From assembly GCF_947255005.1 (NCBI RefSeq), contig NZ_CAMYFI010000019.1, forward strand, positions 1 through 42,717: DNA of 42,717 nucleotides, read 5' to 3'. A model generated the notes under the pieces. The model saw only the letters and a program-made list of their open reading frames with translations, made no database searches and was not told where the DNA came from. Made by a program: the position numbers and the translations under genes. Shown here in pieces: positions 41,253-42,717 of this stretch. The stretch is from an uncultured Tessaracoccus sp. (GTDB lineage: Bacteria; Actinomycetota; Actinomycetes; Propionibacteriales; Propionibacteriaceae). Positions within the stretch are counted from its first letter, which is position 1. Each line of letters begins with the position of its first letter.

Positions 41253-41973
41253 CCACGCTGAGCCAGCCCGCCGCCTCGTCGACGCTGCTGACCACGTCGC
41301 CTTCCACGTCGGGGCGGCGCAGCATCACCACCTGCACGCCCAGCTCGCGGGCGGCGTCGAGTTTGGCTGCGGTGTGGTCGCCGCCCGCGTCCTTCGTGAC
41401 CAGCACACCGATCCGGTGTTCACGCAGGAGCGCACGTTCCTCTTCGAGGGTGAACGGCCCTCTGGTTTCCAAGACGTGCCACTGCGGCGGCCAAGGGAGG
41501 TTTCCGGCGAAGGCCACGCGGCACACCACGTCGTGTTCCGCTAGGGCGTCAGCGTACTCGAGGGAGTGCTGGCGCCCGACGGTGAGGAACACCGCGCCGC
41601 CGTTGGCTGCAGCCACGACGGCGGCTTCGGCGTGCGACGACACCCAATCCCAGTCGGCATCGCGCTCCGCCCAGCTCGGTCGGAGTAGCCGTATCAGCGG
41701 CACGCCCGTCGCTTCCGAGGCAGCCACGGCGTTGCGCGCCATCTGCGCGGCGAAGGGGTGCGTGGCGTTGACAACCGCGCGAATGTCCTTGTCACGCAGG
41801 TACTGCGCGAGCCCCTCCGCACCTCCGAAGCCACCGACGCGCACTGCCCCTGCCGGAACCACCGGCTGCTTCGTACGCCCTGCCAGCGACGACACCACAT
41901 CAAGCCCAGCGTCCACCGCTGCCGCCGCAATGGCACGGCCTTCCGCGGTGCCGCCGAGTACCAGAATTCGCAT
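41233..41973 (-). CDS. cbiJ: Cobalt-precorrin-6A reductase CbiJ (CobK)
   Basis: 246-residue reductase of the corrin macrocycle. Family features: N-terminal ILVLGGTAEGRAIA (3-16), ATHPFAAQMARNAV, RPSWAERD, FLTVGRQHS, CRV then ETRGPFTLEEERALL, and VTKDAGGDHTAAKLDAA. The ATG at 41973 follows a TAGCGT box by 6 bases and is probably leaderless. It stands alone on the minus strand and overlaps the cobA end by 20 bases. Confidence 0.95.
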   Translation of the reverse strand: MRILVLGGTAEGRAIAAAAVDAGLDVVSSLAGRTKQPVVPAGAVRVGGFGGAEGLAQYLRDKDIRAVVNATHPFAAQMARNAVAASEATGVPLIRLLRPSWAERDADWDWVSSHAEAAVVAAANGGAVFLTVGRQHSLEYADALAEHDVVCRVAFAGNLPWPPQWHVLETRGPFTLEEERALLREHRIGVLVTKDAGGDHTAAKLDAARELGVQVVMLRRPDVEGDVVSSVDEAAGWLSVVTRRGA

Positions 41974-41979
41974 ACCTGC

Positions 41980-41985
41980 ACGCTA
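41980..41985 (-). promoter_or_regulatory. -10 box of cbiJ, leaderless arrangement
   Basis: TAGCGT on the minus strand, 6 bases before the ATG at 41973. Confidence 0.45.
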
Positions 41986-42017
41986 CCGGCCTCATCCGCG
42001 ACTGAGCGCACGCCAGA

Positions 42018-42051
42018 GGCAGATTATGGTGCTCTCGGGCCCGTTTCTGCC
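42018..42051 (-). repeat. Small palindromic element TGGCAGAAA...TAATCTGCC, copy 2
   Basis: On the minus strand GGCAGAAACGGGCCC opens and ATAATCTGCC closes a 34-bp imperfect palindrome. It matches copy 1 at 16844-16885 in arms and in the GCCC core. It lies between cbiJ and the DUF559-type gene and could end the transcript of the latter. Confidence 0.5.
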
Positions 42052-42064
42052 ATCTGCTGTGCGT

Positions 42065-42717
42065 TCAGTCGCGTCGAAGGCGCGCCATCACGGGTTTCGC
42101 GATCTCGATCAGCGTGCCCATGCTCGCGGCCGTGAAGCGCAGCACCGTCCATCCCCTATGCACCAGTTCCGCATCCCGCCGGCGGTCTGCCACAAACTGC
42201 TCGTAGTCTCGGTGAAACTCCCAACCGTCGAACTCCACGATGAGCTTGAGCCCAGGCCAAGCGACATCCGCGAAGATGATTGCATCCGTCAGGTTGATGA
42301 GGTAGTTACTCTTCCATCCTCCGATCCTTGCCTCACGCAGGAGCTGATGCCCCTGCCTTTCTAGATACGACCAGGGCTCGTCTCTGGATTCGATCAGCAG
42401 CCGCGCTGCTTCCTTGTTGCCGTCCCGCCCCGGGATGAGGCGCAACGCGCCGATGAGATCCCCAACCCGCACCGCCCTTCGCCTGAACGCTTCATCGATG
42501 GCGCTGGCCCCGTCTGTCGGGATCATCTGCAGCACCGCCAGCGGCGGTGCTGCGTAGCGAATCCCTGATCGCTCGATCACGAGCTCCTCTGGGATGTCAC
42601 GCCGCCGGATCTCGAACTCAGACGGTGCGGATCGCATGTGTCGCCTGGAGCTGGCGTACACGGTGTCGGTGGGATGGTCTGGCCACCACGTTGCTTTCGC
42701 CGCAGTCGCACCCGTCA
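42065..42717 (-). CDS. DUF559-type (Vsr-like fold) protein, 5' end cut by window edge
   Basis: The reading frame stays open to the right edge, so the true start is outside the window; the GTG at 42661 would give only 198 residues. The C-terminal approximately 100 residues resemble the DUF559 group, whose fold is shared with Vsr/very-short-patch endonucleases. A candidate acidic core is LIVEFDGWEFH, then RRRDAELVHRGWTVLRFTA. The part before it (ERSGIRYAAPPLAVLQMI) looks like the winged-helix/linker portion found in actinobacterial proteins annotated AbiEi-like plus DUF559. No partner toxin gene is visible. Biochemical role unknown. Confidence 0.75.
   Translation of the reverse strand, partial: TGATAAKATWWPDHPTDTVYASSRRHMRSAPSEFEIRRRDIPEELVIERSGIRYAAPPLAVLQMIPTDGASAIDEAFRRRAVRVGDLIGALRLIPGRDGNKEAARLLIESRDEPWSYLERQGHQLLREARIGGWKSNYLINLTDAIIFADVAWPGLKLIVEFDGWEFHRDYEQFVADRRRDAELVHRGWTVLRFTAASMGTLIEIAKPVMARLRRD

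Overview
The window is high-GC DNA with dense, overlapping genes. Its gene content (glnE and glnA2, DUF2510 and SCP-type proteins, Ktr potassium uptake, TAnnnT -10 boxes lying directly against start codons) points to an actinobacterium. A fused CbiE-CbiG-CbiH protein, an anaerobic-type cobalamin pathway, a succinyl-CoA:acetate CoA-transferase and an AcuI-type acrylyl-CoA reductase suggest the Propionibacteriaceae; this placement is an inference, not a database match.

Left part (1-9.97 kb). A minus-strand operon joined by ATGA overlaps encodes a phosphoglucomutase/phosphomannomutase, a sugar-1-phosphate nucleotidyltransferase and a galactokinase-like GHMP kinase that runs off the left edge. 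A ROK regulator lies upstream. Next come the CoA-transferase, a divergent acuI, a small membrane protein, and a riboflavin transporter pair (ribX, ribY) behind an FMN riboswitch.

Middle part (9.97-24.5 kb). This is housekeeping: glnE, an SCP-type protein, glnA2, a DUF2510 membrane protein, map, rnpB (RNase P RNA, minus strand), ktrB-ktrA, then a minus-strand set of glmM, a coiled-coil/zinc-ribbon protein and an RNB-domain ribonuclease, and rplM-rpsI. Between map and rnpB lies about 550 bp of REP-like palindromes. An 83-bp perfect-ended inverted repeat sits inside that array and recurs in the opposite orientation upstream of glmM.

Right part (24.5-42 kb). This is an almost uninterrupted cobalamin region. 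It holds cbiB and a cobC-like aminotransferase; cbiT; the cobalt transporter cbiMNQO behind a cobalamin riboswitch; cbiC-cbiD; the operon cbiL-cbiF-cbiEGH-cbiX/precorrin-2 dehydrogenase behind a second cobalamin riboswitch; cbiP; cobO-cbiA-cobA; and cbiJ. Together these cover uroporphyrinogen III to adenosylcobinamide (phosphate) by the early-cobalt (anaerobic) route. The genes for lower-ligand attachment (cobU/cobP, cobS, cobT) are not in the window. A DUF559-type protein is cut by the right edge.

No phage, IS element, CRISPR array, toxin-antitoxin pair or tRNA was seen. The most unusual signals are the dispersed palindromic DNA families, the multi-domain cobalamin fusions with a degenerate second chelatase half, the riboswitch embedded right behind cbiP, and a widespread leaderless-start signature.
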